Shown here piece by piece: positions 25,815-33,950 of a stretch of DNA of 64,000 nt. Both the position numbers and the translations under genes were made by a program. Source of the stretch: an uncultured Anaerovibrio sp. Its GTDB lineage: Bacteria > Bacillota > Negativicutes > Selenomonadales > Selenomonadaceae. The notes under the pieces are model-generated. The model searched no databases, was not told the DNA's origin, and was given only the letters and a program-made list of their open reading frames with translations. The stretch is taken from positions 36,633 through 100,632 of the forward strand of contig CAKPVW010000002.1 in assembly GCA_934196075.1 (NCBI GenBank), read 5' to 3'. How positions within the stretch are numbered: the first letter of the stretch is position 1; the number at the start of each line of letters is the position of its first letter.

Positions 25815-27671
25815 ATGTCTAAGGTAATTGGTATTGATTTGGGTACTACTAACTCTGTAGTATCTGTTATGGAAGGCGGCGAGCCTACAGTTATTACAAA
25901 CCCAGAGGGTAGCAGAATTACCCCATCCGTTGTTGGTTTCACCAAGACTGGTGAGCGTCTGGTAGGCCAGCTGGCAAAGCGTCAGGCTGTATCCAACCCT
26001 GACCGCACCATTTCTTCTATCAAGCGTCATATGGGTGAGAAGAACTACACTGTAACTGTTGATGGTAAGAGCTACACTCCACCTGAGATTTCTGCTATGA
26101 TTCTGCAGAAGTTGAAGGCTGATGCTGAGGCTTATCTGGGTGAAAAGGTAGACAAGGCAGTTATTACTGTTCCTGCTTACTTTAACGATAGCCAGCGTCA
26201 GGCAACCAAGGATGCTGGTCAGATTGCCGGCTTGGATGTACTGCGTATTATCAACGAGCCTACTGCTGCTGCTTTGGCTTATGGTATTGACAAGGACGAG
26301 ACTCAGACTGTTCTGGTATTTGACCTGGGCGGCGGTACCTTCGATGTATCCATTATGGATATTGAGGATGGCGTATTTGAGGTTCGTGCTACCAATGGTG
26401 ATACCCATCTGGGCGGCGATGACTTCGACCAGGCAGTTATGAACTGGATTGTGGAGGAGTTCAAGAAGGAGAACGGCATTGATTTGTCTGCGGACAAGAT
26501 GAGTGCTCAGCGTGTTATCGAGGCTGCTGAGAAGGCTAAGATTGAGCTGTCCAACATGGTTTCCACCAATATTAACCTGCCATTTATTACTGCTGATGCC
26601 AGCGGCCCTAAGCATTTGGATCTGACCTTGACTCGTGCAAAGTTTGATGAGCTGACTGCTGATCTGGTTGAGCGTACTATGGTTCCTACCCGTAAGGCTA
26701 TGGAGGATGCAGGCATCTCCAGCAGCGAGATTACCAAGGTTCTCATGGTTGGTGGTTCTTCCCGTATTCCTGCTGTTCAGGAAGCTGTTCGCAAGTATTT
26801 GGGCAAGGAGCCTCATCGTGGCATTAACCCTGATGAGTGCGTATCTGTTGGTGCTGCTATCCAGGGCGGTATTCTCTCCGGTGATGAGACTAACGCCAAG
26901 GACGTAGTTCTGCTGGATGTAACTCCATTGTCTTTGGGTATTGAGACTCTGGGCGGTGTATGCACTAAGATTATTGAGCGTAACACCACTATTCCTACCT
27001 CCAAGAGTCAGGTATTCTCAACCGCAGCTGATAATCAGCCTGCTGTTGAGATTCATGTTCTGCAGGGCGAGCGTGAAATGGCTGCCGGCAATAAGACCTT
27101 GGGCCGTTTCAGCCTGACTGATATCCCACCTGCTCCTCGTGGAGTTCCTCAGATTGAAGTTACCTTTGATATTGACTCCAACGGTATCGTGCATGTATCT
27201 GCCAAGGATCTGGGTACCGGCAAGTCTCAGAACATTACCATTCAGTCTGACAGCGGCATGAGCAAGGATGATATTGACCGTATGGTTAAGGAAGCTGAGG
27301 CTCACGCAGCTGAGGATAAGGCTCAGAAGGAAGGCATTGAGATTCGTAACAATGCTGACTCTATGGTATATCAGGCTGAGAAGCTTATTAAGGAAATGGG
27401 CGACAAGGCAGAGGCTGGCCAGGTAGACAAGGCCAAGGCTGCTATTGAGAAGGTAAAGGAAGCTCTGAAGGGCACCGATACCGAGGCTATCAAGAAGGCT
27501 ACCGAGGAGCTGCAGGAGCCACTGCATGCTATCAGCGCAGCTGCTTATCAGCAGGCACAGCAGGCTCAGCAGGCAGCAGGCGGCCAGCAGGGTGGTCAGG
27601 CAGGTCAGCAGCAGTCCAGCGGCAAGCAGGATGACGATGTAATCGATGCTGAGTTTACTGAGAGCAAATAA
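25815..27671 (+). CDS. dnaK: Chaperone DnaK (Hsp70)
   Basis: A 618-aa Hsp70 with all family blocks: [45 protein letters not shown], the substrate-binding domain and a Gln/Gly-rich lid tail ending [13 protein letters not shown]. The ATPase domain has the shorter Gram-positive form. SD AAGGAGG. Translation-optimised codon choice differs visibly from the neighbours, as expected for a highly expressed gene. Confidence 0.98.
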   Translation: MSKVIGIDLGTTNSVVSVMEGGEPTVITNPEGSRITPSVVGFTKTGERLVGQLAKRQAVSNPDRTISSIKRHMGEKNYTVTVDGKSYTPPEISAMILQKLKADAEAYLGEKVDKAVITVPAYFNDSQRQATKDAGQIAGLDVLRIINEPTAAALAYGIDKDETQTVLVFDLGGGTFDVSIMDIEDGVFEVRATNGDTHLGGDDFDQAVMNWIVEEFKKENGIDLSADKMSAQRVIEAAEKAKIELSNMVSTNINLPFITADASGPKHLDLTLTRAKFDELTADLVERTMVPTRKAMEDAGISSSEITKVLMVGGSSRIPAVQEAVRKYLGKEPHRGINPDECVSVGAAIQGGILSGDETNAKDVVLLDVTPLSLGIETLGGVCTKIIERNTTIPTSKSQVFSTAADNQPAVEIHVLQGEREMAAGNKTLGRFSLTDIPPAPRGVPQIEVTFDIDSNGIVHVSAKDLGTGKSQNITIQSDSGMSKDDIDRMVKEAEAHAAEDKAQKEGIEIRNNADSMVYQAEKLIKEMGDKAEAGQVDKAKAAIEKVKEALKGTDTEAIKKATEELQEPLHAISAAAYQQAQQAQQAAGGQQGGQAGQQQSSGKQDDDVIDAEFTESK

Positions 27672-27689
27672 CTAGATGAAATTTTGAGT

Positions 27690-27746
27690 ATGGGCTGCCG
27701 CCCTGGTGTATGTGTCGATGTTCACTGCCTAGAGGTGGCAGCTCAT
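27690..27746 (+). other. Intercistronic hairpin between dnaK and dnaJ
   Basis: ATGGGCTGCCGCC (27690-27702) pairs with GGTGGCAGCTCAT (27734-27746). No strong T run follows, so mRNA processing or partial attenuation that lowers dnaJ relative to dnaK is more likely than full termination. Confidence 0.6.
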
Positions 27747-27775
27747 ATTTGTGTTAATAGGTAAAGGTGAGATAA

Positions 27776-28945
27776 ATGAGCGAAAAGCGGGATTATTATG
27801 AGGTCCTGGGTATCAAAAAGGGAGCCTCTGATGATGAAATAAAGAAAGCCTATCGTAAAATGGCGATTAAATATCACCCGGACCGCAATCTGAACAACAA
27901 GGAAGATGCTGAGAAGCACATGAAGGAAATCAATGAGGCCTATGATGTGCTGAAGGATCCTCAGAAAAAGGCTCAGTATGACCAGTTCGGTCATGATGCT
28001 TTTGCTCATGGTGGCGGTGCCGGTGGTGCTGGCGGCTTTGGTGGCTTCGGCGGTTTCGGCGGTGGTGGCTTTAGTGGCGGCGGCTTTGGCGATTTCGGCG
28101 ATATTTTTGACACCTTCTTTGGTGGCGGCCGCAGTCAGGCTCGCCGTAATGGCCCAGAGCAGGGGGCAGATCTGCGCATTGATGTGGAGTTGACCTTTGA
28201 GGAAGCAGCCTTCGGTGTGGAGAGAGAGCTAAAGGTGCCTCGTACTGAGAATTGTACTGCCTGTGGCGGTACTGGTGCAGCCAAGGGAACCAGCCCAGAG
28301 GAATGTCCTCAGTGTCATGGTACTGGTCAGGTTCAGTCCTATGCCAATACCCCATTTGGCCGTATGGTAAATTCCCATGTCTGCGAGCGTTGCAGTGGTA
28401 CAGGCAAGATTATCAAGACGCCATGTAAGGAATGTGGCGGTCGTGGCCAGAAGAAGGTTACCAAGAATATCAAGGTAAAGATTCCAGCTGGTATTGATGA
28501 GGGACAGCGCATCAGAGTTGCTGGCGGCGGTCAGGCTGGACGGCGTGGCGGTCCTAGCGGTGATTTGTATGTTTATGTATATATCAAGCCACATGAGCTC
28601 TTTACCCGTGAGGGTTATGATGTAATGTGCCAGGTGCCTATAACCTTTGTACAGGCAGCTTTAGGTGATACCATTGAGGTGCCAACCATTCATGGCAAGG
28701 TGGAGATGAAAATTGCACCAGGTACTCAGTCCGGTACTGTAATGCGTCTCCGGGGCAAGGGTATTCCTATGCTGAGAAGAAACGGCAACGGTGACCAGCA
28801 CGTAAGAATCAAGGTGCTCACACCGCAAAAGCTGTCAGATAAACAGAAGGAGCTGCTGAAAGAATTTGGCGAGCTAAGCGGGAATAAAGTAAATCCAGAG
28901 CAGGATAGCTTTTTGAATAAAATTAAAAAGCTGTTTAAGGATTAA
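27776..28945 (+). CDS. dnaJ: Chaperone DnaJ (Hsp40)
   Basis: A 389-aa type I Hsp40. The J domain has the HPD motif (KYHPDRN). A long Gly/Phe linker (about residues 75-115) and four CxxCxGxG zinc repeats ([32 protein letters not shown]) follow. The C-terminal substrate-binding domain is complete. It stimulates DnaK ATPase. Last of the four heat-shock genes. Confidence 0.98.
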   Translation: MSEKRDYYEVLGIKKGASDDEIKKAYRKMAIKYHPDRNLNNKEDAEKHMKEINEAYDVLKDPQKKAQYDQFGHDAFAHGGGAGGAGGFGGFGGFGGGGFSGGGFGDFGDIFDTFFGGGRSQARRNGPEQGADLRIDVELTFEEAAFGVERELKVPRTENCTACGGTGAAKGTSPEECPQCHGTGQVQSYANTPFGRMVNSHVCERCSGTGKIIKTPCKECGGRGQKKVTKNIKVKIPAGIDEGQRIRVAGGGQAGRRGGPSGDLYVYVYIKPHELFTREGYDVMCQVPITFVQAALGDTIEVPTIHGKVEMKIAPGTQSGTVMRLRGKGIPMLRRNGNGDQHVRIKVLTPQKLSDKQKELLKEFGELSGNKVNPEQDSFLNKIKKLFKD

Positions 28946-28989
28946 ATTCTGATTTGTAGATTTGTTAGCAAGTCATGTTACTCTTTATT

Positions 28990-29158
28990 GAGGCATGGCA
29001 AATACCCTTCCCGGCACGCTCGCGCTATGTAAATGTGCCTCACGCTGCTAAACTCATTCAAGCCATAAAAAGATTCACGAAGTTCATCTTTTTATGGCTT
29101 GAATTCGTTAAGAAGCGAGGCGCATTAACATACCGTGGAAGGGTACATGCCATGCCTC
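28990..29158. repeat. Long imperfect palindrome (about 70-85-bp arms)
   Basis: The left arm runs from GAGGCATGGCA (28990) to CATAAAAAGAT (29074), the right arm from ATCTTTTTATG (29086) to TGCCATGCCTC (29158). Long perfect blocks pair (outer GAGGCATGGCA/TGCCATGCCTC, TACCCTTCC/GGAAGGGTA, ATTCAAGCCATAAAAAGAT/ATCTTTTTATGGCTTGAAT), separated by diverged or length-different segments. As RNA or cruciform DNA it would form one long stem with an 11-base loop. Short frames inside are by-products of symmetry. No flanking target-site duplication is obvious. It could be a fold-back mobile element, a processing site or a large RNA hairpin. Confidence 0.7.
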
Positions 29159-29505
29159 TCAGTTAGTGTATTCACAGCAATTTCTCGCCTTGGCACAGTT
29201 TCCAATTATTGTACTTCTTTGATATATGGTGGCATAGATAAGGCAGAATGATTCGTCAACAGCCGGAGGGGCATAACACTTTTGCGTCAGGAGGCTTCTT
29301 GCTTTTGCGAAGCAAAAGTGAGCCCGGTGGCACTCTCTGCCTATCCGGTTACTGTGAATTGGCTCAGCGACAAGCGGTATATCTGCGTAAGGATAAACTA
29401 CCAGGCAGGGTCATTTAGCCGACAGAGCAAAAGTCGTTATGACCGCAGGCTGTTTCTCGGAAAAATGGGATGTATAGCTTTACAAATCAGAATTGACAGT
29501 TTATG
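29159..29505. other. Gene-free stretch before prmA
   Basis: No convincing coding region; the short frames present lack SD sequences and family features. A small GCTTTTGC/GCAAAAG hairpin lies near 29300-29320. Base composition is richer in G and C than the neighbouring intergenic DNA, so it may be decayed or structural RNA sequence. Confidence 0.4.
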
Positions 29506-29534
29506 TTGATTGCAAGTGGCATTTGTAGTATAAT
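29506..29534 (+). promoter_or_regulatory. Sigma-70-type promoter of small RNA copy B / prmA leader
   Basis: TTGATT at 29506-29511 and TATAAT at 29529-29534 with a 17-base spacer. Confidence 0.7.
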
Positions 29535-29540
29535 GAACAC

Positions 29541-29632
29541 AGGAAAGGTGCTGCCGATAGACGGTTAGCCTTCAAAGTTAAGTGATTGAAAATAACCGCT
29601 CAAGAAATGAGACGCTTGGGCGGTTATTTTGG
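29541..29632 (+). ncRNA. Putative small RNA / prmA leader, copy B (CCGAUAGACGG hairpin family)
   Basis: Predicted to start near 29541. It contains GCU-G-CCG-AUAGA-CGG-U-UAGC (29551-29570), a linker, and an intrinsic terminator AATAACCGC...GCGGTTATT followed by T (about 29591-29632). Layout and hairpin equal copy A on the other strand at 21655-21737, but the outer stem bases differ in a compensated way. It ends 27 bases before the prmA start, so it may be a prmA attenuator or an independent RNA. Family not recognised. Confidence 0.6.
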
Positions 29633-29658
29633 TTTATGGATATAGAGGAGGATTTTGG

Positions 29659-30600
29659 ATGAAGTGGTGTGAAATAAGCATACAGACCAGCCATGAGGCG
29701 GTGGAGTTGATAGCTGAGATTTTTCGGGATTTAGGTGCTTCTGGCGTGGTTATTGAGGATCCAGAGCTGGTCAATGATTATATAACCTCTGGCAAGTGGG
29801 ATTATACGGATATTCCTATTGCCAAGGAAACCGAGGTAGTTGTGGAAAAGGCTTATCTGCCAGTTAATGGGGAACTGGAGGGAAGAATCCAGACCTTGCA
29901 GCAGGAGATTAAGGCATTGGAAAGCCGTGGTGTCAATACGGCTCCTGCTGTGCTGACTACCGCAGAGCTGCAGGACGAGGATTGGTCAGACACCTGGAAG
30001 CAGTATTTCCATACAGAAAAGCCAGGAGAAAGAGTGGTTATCAAGCCTACCTGGGAGGAATATGCACCCCAGGGGGATGAGGTTGTCATAGAGCTGGATC
30101 CGGGAGCAGCCTTTGGCACAGGCACCCATGCCACCACGTCTATGTGCATCCGTCAGCTGGAGAAGCTGGTAAAGCCGGGCATGACTGTCTTTGATGTGGG
30201 TACTGGTTCTGGCATTCTCTCCATTATTTCTGCCAAGCTGGGAGCAACAAATATTCAGGCAGTGGATTATGATGACTCTGTGTTGAAAATCGTAGAGGAA
30301 AATTTGGAGCAGAATAATGTACAGAATATAATTTCTGTGGCTCAGAGCGATTTGATGCAGAATGTGCATGGCAAAGCAGAATTGGTTATCGCCAATATCA
30401 TTGCAGATATTATTATCCGCCTCTTTGACCAGTTGGATGAACATTTGGAACAGGGCGGTACTTTGCTAACCAGCGGTATTATTGAGGACAGAATCGAGGA
30501 CGTATTAGCAGCTGCCGAAGCCCACGGTTACGGAGTAGTAGAACAGCTGGAAAACAAAGGCTGGGCTTGTATAACTTTCAAACGTAAGGCTGATATGTAA
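29659..30600 (+). CDS. prmA: Ribosomal protein L11 methyltransferase
   Basis: A PrmA of about 313 aa. The N-terminal substrate-recognition domain is followed by the class I SAM domain: ELDPGAAFGTGTHATTSMC, then VFDVGTGSGILSI (motif I) and ANIIADI (catalytic NxxA-type motif). It trimethylates L11. The ATG at 29659 has GAGGAGG upstream. prmA commonly follows dnaJ in Firmicutes; here the palindrome and the RNA unit separate them. Confidence 0.95.
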   Translation: MKWCEISIQTSHEAVELIAEIFRDLGASGVVIEDPELVNDYITSGKWDYTDIPIAKETEVVVEKAYLPVNGELEGRIQTLQQEIKALESRGVNTAPAVLTTAELQDEDWSDTWKQYFHTEKPGERVVIKPTWEEYAPQGDEVVIELDPGAAFGTGTHATTSMCIRQLEKLVKPGMTVFDVGTGSGILSIISAKLGATNIQAVDYDDSVLKIVEENLEQNNVQNIISVAQSDLMQNVHGKAELVIANIIADIIIRLFDQLDEHLEQGGTLLTSGIIEDRIEDVLAAAEAHGYGVVEQLENKGWACITFKRKADM

Positions 30601-30622
30601 AAATATGGAGGAGGTTTTGCTA

Positions 30623-30886
30623 ATGCCAGAAATTAGTCTTTTTTTTGGGATTCGGATTACAATATATTACAATGACCATAATCCGCCACATATACATGCA
30701 GAATATAACGGCTACAAGGCAATTATTGATATACAGGAAGCCAGTGTTATTAGCGGCTATTTGCCGGGAAGGCAATTGAAAATTGTATTGGCATGGTGTG
30801 TGATGTATCAGGATGAGCTTATGCAGAATTGGGAGTTGGTTAAGGATGGCAGAAAACCTAACCAAGTACCACCAATGAAAAAATAG
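30623..30886 (+). CDS. DUF4160 protein
   Basis: About 87 aa with the DUF4160 pattern: FGIRITIYYNDHNPPHIHAEYNGYKA near the N-terminus and LKIVLAWCVMYQDELMQNWE later. The role is unknown. DUF4160 genes are typically paired with DUF2442, as here, in a toxin-antitoxin-like arrangement. The ATG at 30623 is chosen because GGAGGAGG lies at 30607-30614. The partner follows after 10 bases. Confidence 0.8.
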   Translation: MPEISLFFGIRITIYYNDHNPPHIHAEYNGYKAIIDIQEASVISGYLPGRQLKIVLAWCVMYQDELMQNWELVKDGRKPNQVPPMKK

Positions 30887-30896
30887 GAGTATTATT

Positions 30897-31217
30897 ATGC
30901 GACATTTAAAGTTATGCGACGAGATACTACAAGTAGTTTTGGGAGAAAAACCATATTCGTTTTATGCATATTTCAATGATGGCACAGTACACTATTACGA
31001 TGCCGAAAATTTGATAAAAAGTGCTAGTGCTGATAGTGTTTTTGCTGCATTGAAAGATATAGAAATATTTAGAAATAAAATTACAGTATTGTGTGGGACT
31101 GTGGCATGGGATTTACGAGGAGATAGAAATCCAGCAGAATGTATCGATATTGCTCCAGATGTTATACATGAAGGCATGTTGGTAAGAGATCCGTTAGAAA
31201 AAATAGCTCATGTTTAA
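30897..31217 (+). CDS. DUF2442 protein
   Basis: About 106 aa. It has the DUF2442 features FYAYFNDGTVHYYDAENLI and the late VAWDLRGDRNPAECIDIAPDVIHE. It follows the DUF4160 gene closely and ends just before a terminator, so the two form one small operon. Function is not established; a toxin-antitoxin role is only suggested by this recurring pairing. Confidence 0.8.
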   Translation: MRHLKLCDEILQVVLGEKPYSFYAYFNDGTVHYYDAENLIKSASADSVFAALKDIEIFRNKITVLCGTVAWDLRGDRNPAECIDIAPDVIHEGMLVRDPLEKIAHV

Positions 31218-31235
31218 CACTACAAGCGTAACAAA

Positions 31236-31268
31236 AAGGCTGGCCTGAGGAATCAGACCAGCCTTTTG
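31236..31268 (+). terminator. Intrinsic terminator, first copy of a repeated 33-bp unit
   Basis: AAAGGCTGG...CCAGCCTTTT arms with CTGA/TCAG inner pairing. Nearly the same sequence ends the RelB/YoeB module at 31936-31968. Confidence 0.8.
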
Positions 31269-31370
31269 AGGTGGATTGATATGGAAGTTGCATTTTTGAA
31301 GAATTGCGTGTAGACTATTAATACAGAATGTAATACTGATTGTGGTAGAGTTAATATGGGAGGGATTTTT

Positions 31371-31646
31371 ATGTCTACTAGTGAATATATCAGCATACCT
31401 ATTGACAGTGAATTAAAGACAGAATCAGATTGCATATTGGCAGATATTGGACTCTCAACCCAGGTGGTAGTTTCTATGTTGCTTCGTACCATAGTACGTA
31501 ATAAGGCTATTCCTACAGAGCTTTTTACTATAGATAGCAAGGCAGCCAATAACGCAGCATATTTAGCTAAATTGGATCGCAGCTTTGCAGAATACGAAAG
31601 AGGCTTGGGAGAACAGCACACATTGTTAGAGGTGCCCAATGAATAA
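31371..31646 (+). CDS. relB: RelB/DinJ-type antitoxin
   Basis: About 91 aa. The N-terminal ribbon-helix-helix reads YISIPIDSELKTESDCILADIGLSTQVVVSMLLRTIVRN, as in RelB/DinJ, followed by a toxin-binding tail. It binds and neutralises the nuclease encoded next and represses the operon. SD GGGAGGG supports the ATG at 31371. It overlaps the toxin gene by 8 bases. Confidence 0.88.
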   Translation: MSTSEYISIPIDSELKTESDCILADIGLSTQVVVSMLLRTIVRNKAIPTELFTIDSKAANNAAYLAKLDRSFAEYERGLGEQHTLLEVPNE

Positions 31647-31902
31647 TATCATTTGGACACCTACTGCGTGGAAAGAGTATACTGAGTGGCAGGGGCAAGA
31701 TCGAAAAACTTTGAAGCGTATTAATCAGTTGGTTCAGGACATACAACGAAATGGGTTGTCAATGGGGATCGGAAAACCAGAACCATTGAAATATAGACCT
31801 GCCTGGAGTCGTCGTATAGATGAAGTAAATCGCTTGATATATAATGCTGATGATATGCAAAATTTAATAATATTTTCCTGTAAAGGACATTATGAAGATT
31901 AG
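31639..31902 (+). CDS. yoeB: Txe/YoeB-type mRNA interferase toxin
   Basis: An 87-aa RelE-superfamily RNase that cleaves mRNA on the ribosome. Family residues are visible: GKPEPLK (catalytic Glu), WSRRIDEVNRLIY (Arg) and the C-terminal CKGHYED (His-Tyr pair). Tight overlap with the RelB-type gene shows a type II toxin-antitoxin module. YoeB is normally paired with YefM; pairing with a RelB/DinJ antitoxin is a partner swap. Confidence 0.9.
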   Translation: MNNIIWTPTAWKEYTEWQGQDRKTLKRINQLVQDIQRNGLSMGIGKPEPLKYRPAWSRRIDEVNRLIYNADDMQNLIIFSCKGHYED

Positions 31903-31935
31903 TAATATACAATGTTTAAAGGAAATAGAAAAAGA

Positions 31936-31968
31936 AAGGCTGGACTGAGGAATCAGACCAGCCTTTTG
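31936..31968 (+). terminator. Intrinsic terminator, second copy of the 33-bp unit
   Basis: AAGGCTGGaCTGAggaaTCAGaCCAGCCTTTT; differs from the copy at 31236-31268 at one or two positions. Confidence 0.8.
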
Positions 31969-32265
31969 ATGTGCAGGGATTTAGGAAATGGAAAATATTG
32001 CACCTAAATTTATGGTAGCAAAATGTAGTTTGCAGAATACTTTTTGGTTATTAAAATGTATTAAGGAATTACATTTTGGAAACATAACCGTTTGTTAAAG
32101 CATGGCACTGATAGAGCCATGGAGAATTTTACATGTTGTATAAATGATACTATTAGATTTTTCTAGACTTCTATGTAGACTATTAGTATACTATGAATTA
32201 TAGGTGGACAGATAACAGATCGGAAACAAAATCAATGTCCGTAATATCGTGAGGTAGGGATATTT
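31969..32265. other. AT-rich gap before the glycosylation island
   Basis: No gene is seen. The 17-base motif GTAGACTATTARTA near 32175 also occurs near 31308, before the RelB gene. A GTGAGGTAGGG ribosome binding site for the next gene closes the gap. Confidence 0.4.
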
Positions 32266-33377
32266 ATGAATAAAACAAGCATTGTAATATTAAGCTATAA
32301 TACATATAAATTAACAAAATTCTGCATAGAGAGTATTCGCAAATTTACTCCTGCTGGCAGTTATGAGATAATCGTGATAGATAATGCATCCCAGGATGAA
32401 TCTGTAGAATGGTTGAAGGAACAGACAGATATAAGATTGGTTTGCAATGAGGAAAATAGAGGTTTTCCAGCGGGGTGTAATCAGGGGATGGCCATGGCAG
32501 AACAGGGCAATGACATTTTGCTTTTGAATAGTGATACTATTGTTACCCCTAGATGGCTAGAAAATTTGCAAATAGCTTTATATAGCGAACCAAAGGTTGG
32601 AGCTGTTAGCTGCATTACTAGCAATTGCTCAAATTGGCAGCAGATTGATGTCAAATATGAGACTTATGACGAATTGATGAATTTTGCCGATAAAATGAAT
32701 CATTCTAATCCTGAGCTGTGGGAAGTGCGTCCTAAGCTGGTGGGATTTTGTTATCTTATCAAAAACGAGGCATATAAGATAGCAGGATTTTTGGATGAAA
32801 TATATTCTCCTGGTAACTATGAGGATAATGATTATTCCCTGAAGTTGATAATGGCTGGTTACAAGCTTTTGGTATGTAGAGATACTTTTATACATCACTA
32901 TGGCAGTGGTTCTTTTGGCAAGCATGCTACATTAGAGGAGTTTGAAAAAAAAATCGTAAATATAAGGCGTTATTACAAAGAAATCAAGAAGTATTCCTAA
33001 AAAAATGGCAAATTACAGAAAATTATGATGAAAGACATATTGTCATTTTTGATGTGGATGTACCTAGAGATACAACAATGCGAATCTTTGTAATAGATTG
33101 CAATATGGGAATGAGTATCTCATATTTAAAATATAAGTATTTTAATGCTCAAATATCTGGTGCTACAGAAAATTGGGCGGAAGCAGCTTTAGCAGGTAAA
33201 TATTTGGATGTAAGCTACTGTCCTAATATAGAAAGGAATGTGTTTGTTTTACTGACAGGAAAATATGATTATATATTATTAGCAGACAAGGATAGGCAGT
33301 ATGAGGATTTTGATGGTTATATTGCCAAATTGGTGGAATATTTAACACCTGAGGGAAGTATTAATATTAGTGAGTAG
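32266..33377 (+). pseudogene. Family 2 glycosyltransferase with C-terminal extension, frameshifted
   Basis: The 5' frame gives a complete GT-A domain of about 240 aa (SIVILSYNTYKLTKFCIESI, DNASQDESVEWL, ENRGFPAGCNQG, LLLNSDTIV) and stops at 33000. The -1 frame continues without a stop from about 32980 (RNQEVFLKKWQITENYDERHIVIFDVDVP) to 33377. Such GT2 proteins usually run on with just this N-R-E-x-F-x-x-K-W stretch, so one base, probably an A in the run near 32977, is missing. The GT domain may still work as a shortened protein. First gene of the island; probable role in flagellin glycan assembly. Confidence 0.7.
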
Positions 33378-33392
33378 GTTTATTAGATATTT

Positions 33393-33419
33393 TAATAAAG
33401 TAAGCTATGTATTCGATAT
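33393..33419 (+). promoter_or_regulatory. Sigma-28-like promoter, copy 1
   Basis: TAAT at 33393-33396, 15 bases, TTCGATAT at 33412-33419; compare the Gram-positive SigD consensus TAAA-N15-GCCGATAT. It is followed by leader RNA copy 1. Confidence 0.7.
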
Positions 33420-33449
33420 AATATGTGATGATATGTTTGATGGAGATAT

Positions 33450-33590
33450 TTTATACTGCTAGCAACAGGTAGGATATCACAAATGCAATGGTAGGGTGGT
33501 GTTGTCCCATGCCTATTTTTATGGTGGGATTATCCGCAAAAATGAATAAAATTTTAAGCCTAGGAGCAAAGCTCGTAGGCTTGTTTTCGT
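33450..33590 (+). promoter_or_regulatory. Riboswitch-like leader RNA, copy 1 (CUAGCAA hairpin, second hairpin, terminator)
   Basis: Order: CTG-CTAGCAA-CAG hairpin (loop 33459-33465); GGTAGGG (33490-33496) pairing with CCCATGCC (33506-33513); a downstream GTGGGA that could pair with CCCAT instead; then the intrinsic terminator AAGCCTA-GAGC-AAA-GCTC-TAGGCTT (33556-33582) plus T4. The same order occurs at 33790-33920 and 55640-55780. The gene behind this copy is reduced to 23 codons. Confidence 0.7.
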
Positions 33591-33600
33591 GAGGAAAAAT

Positions 33601-33672
33601 ATGATTATAAATGTGCCTTGTGGTAATTTTGATCAGTCAGTTAGAAATATTTATTTAAACAAGAATTCGTAA
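33601..33672 (+). pseudogene. 23-codon remnant behind leader copy 1
   Basis: ATG at 33601 with GAGG at a proper distance; the frame reads MIINVPCGNFDQSVRNIYLN and stops at 33672. It has the look of the first residues of a larger protein whose body has been deleted, leaving leader and start in place. A genuine small peptide cannot be excluded. Confidence 0.45.
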
Positions 33673-33732
33673 TTTGTAGATAAAATACAATAAGTTGCGC
33701 AAAAATGTTTGAATGTATCACAATATCACATT

Positions 33733-33759
33733 TAATATAGTTAGAAATTTATTCGATAT
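33733..33759 (+). promoter_or_regulatory. Sigma-28-like promoter, copy 2
   Basis: TAAT at 33733-33736, 15 bases, TTCGATAT at 33752-33759; same spacing as copy 1. Confidence 0.7.
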
Positions 33760-33789
33760 ACTAATTAGTAATATTTATGGAATTTTATT

Positions 33790-33920
33790 TGTCTGCTAGC
33801 AACAGATATGATTAATGCAATGGTAGGATGGTGTATTCCCATGCCTATATTTATAGAGGGAAAATATATAAGGTTATATGGAATTTTGGGCCTATGAGCG
33901 ATGCTCATAGGCTTGTTTTG
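33790..33920 (+). promoter_or_regulatory. Riboswitch-like leader RNA, copy 2
   Basis: TCTG-CTAGCAA-CAGA hairpin (loop 33796-33802); GGTAGGA (33822-33828) and CCCATGCC (33838-33845); terminator GCCTATGAGC/GCTCATAGGC (33890-33912) plus T4. The terminator sequence differs from copies 1 and 3 but is compensated, so the hairpin is conserved. It precedes the 779-aa glycosyltransferase gene. Confidence 0.72.
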
Positions 33921-33950
33921 CTGTAAAAATATGGGAAGGTATTTTGTTTG

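Noticed and set aside
29159..29505. RNase P RNA, tmRNA or 6S RNA in the gap before prmA
   Set aside because: The conserved core motifs of these RNAs that I can recall were not found.
28975..29509. Short frames at 28975-29166 and 29282-29509 as small genes
   Set aside because: The first runs through a palindrome and exists because of its symmetry. The second has no SD, odd composition and no recognisable features.
31306..32190. Shared GTAGACTATTARTA motif near 31308 and 32178 as a promoter or operator
   Set aside because: Only two short AT-rich matches without symmetry or consistent position; too weak to call.
32945..32953. Nine-A tract as the site of the glycosyltransferase frameshift
   Set aside because: The alternative frame has a stop at 32957-32959, just after the tract, so the shift needed to restore the long protein must lie downstream, near 32977-32984.
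33450..33590. c-di-GMP (GEMM) riboswitch as identity of the repeated leaders
   Set aside because: The leaders lack the GEMM landmarks I know (GGCAAACC, GACGCAAAGCC, tetraloop-receptor pairing), and their shared loop CUAGCAA is not part of them. Left as an unknown class.
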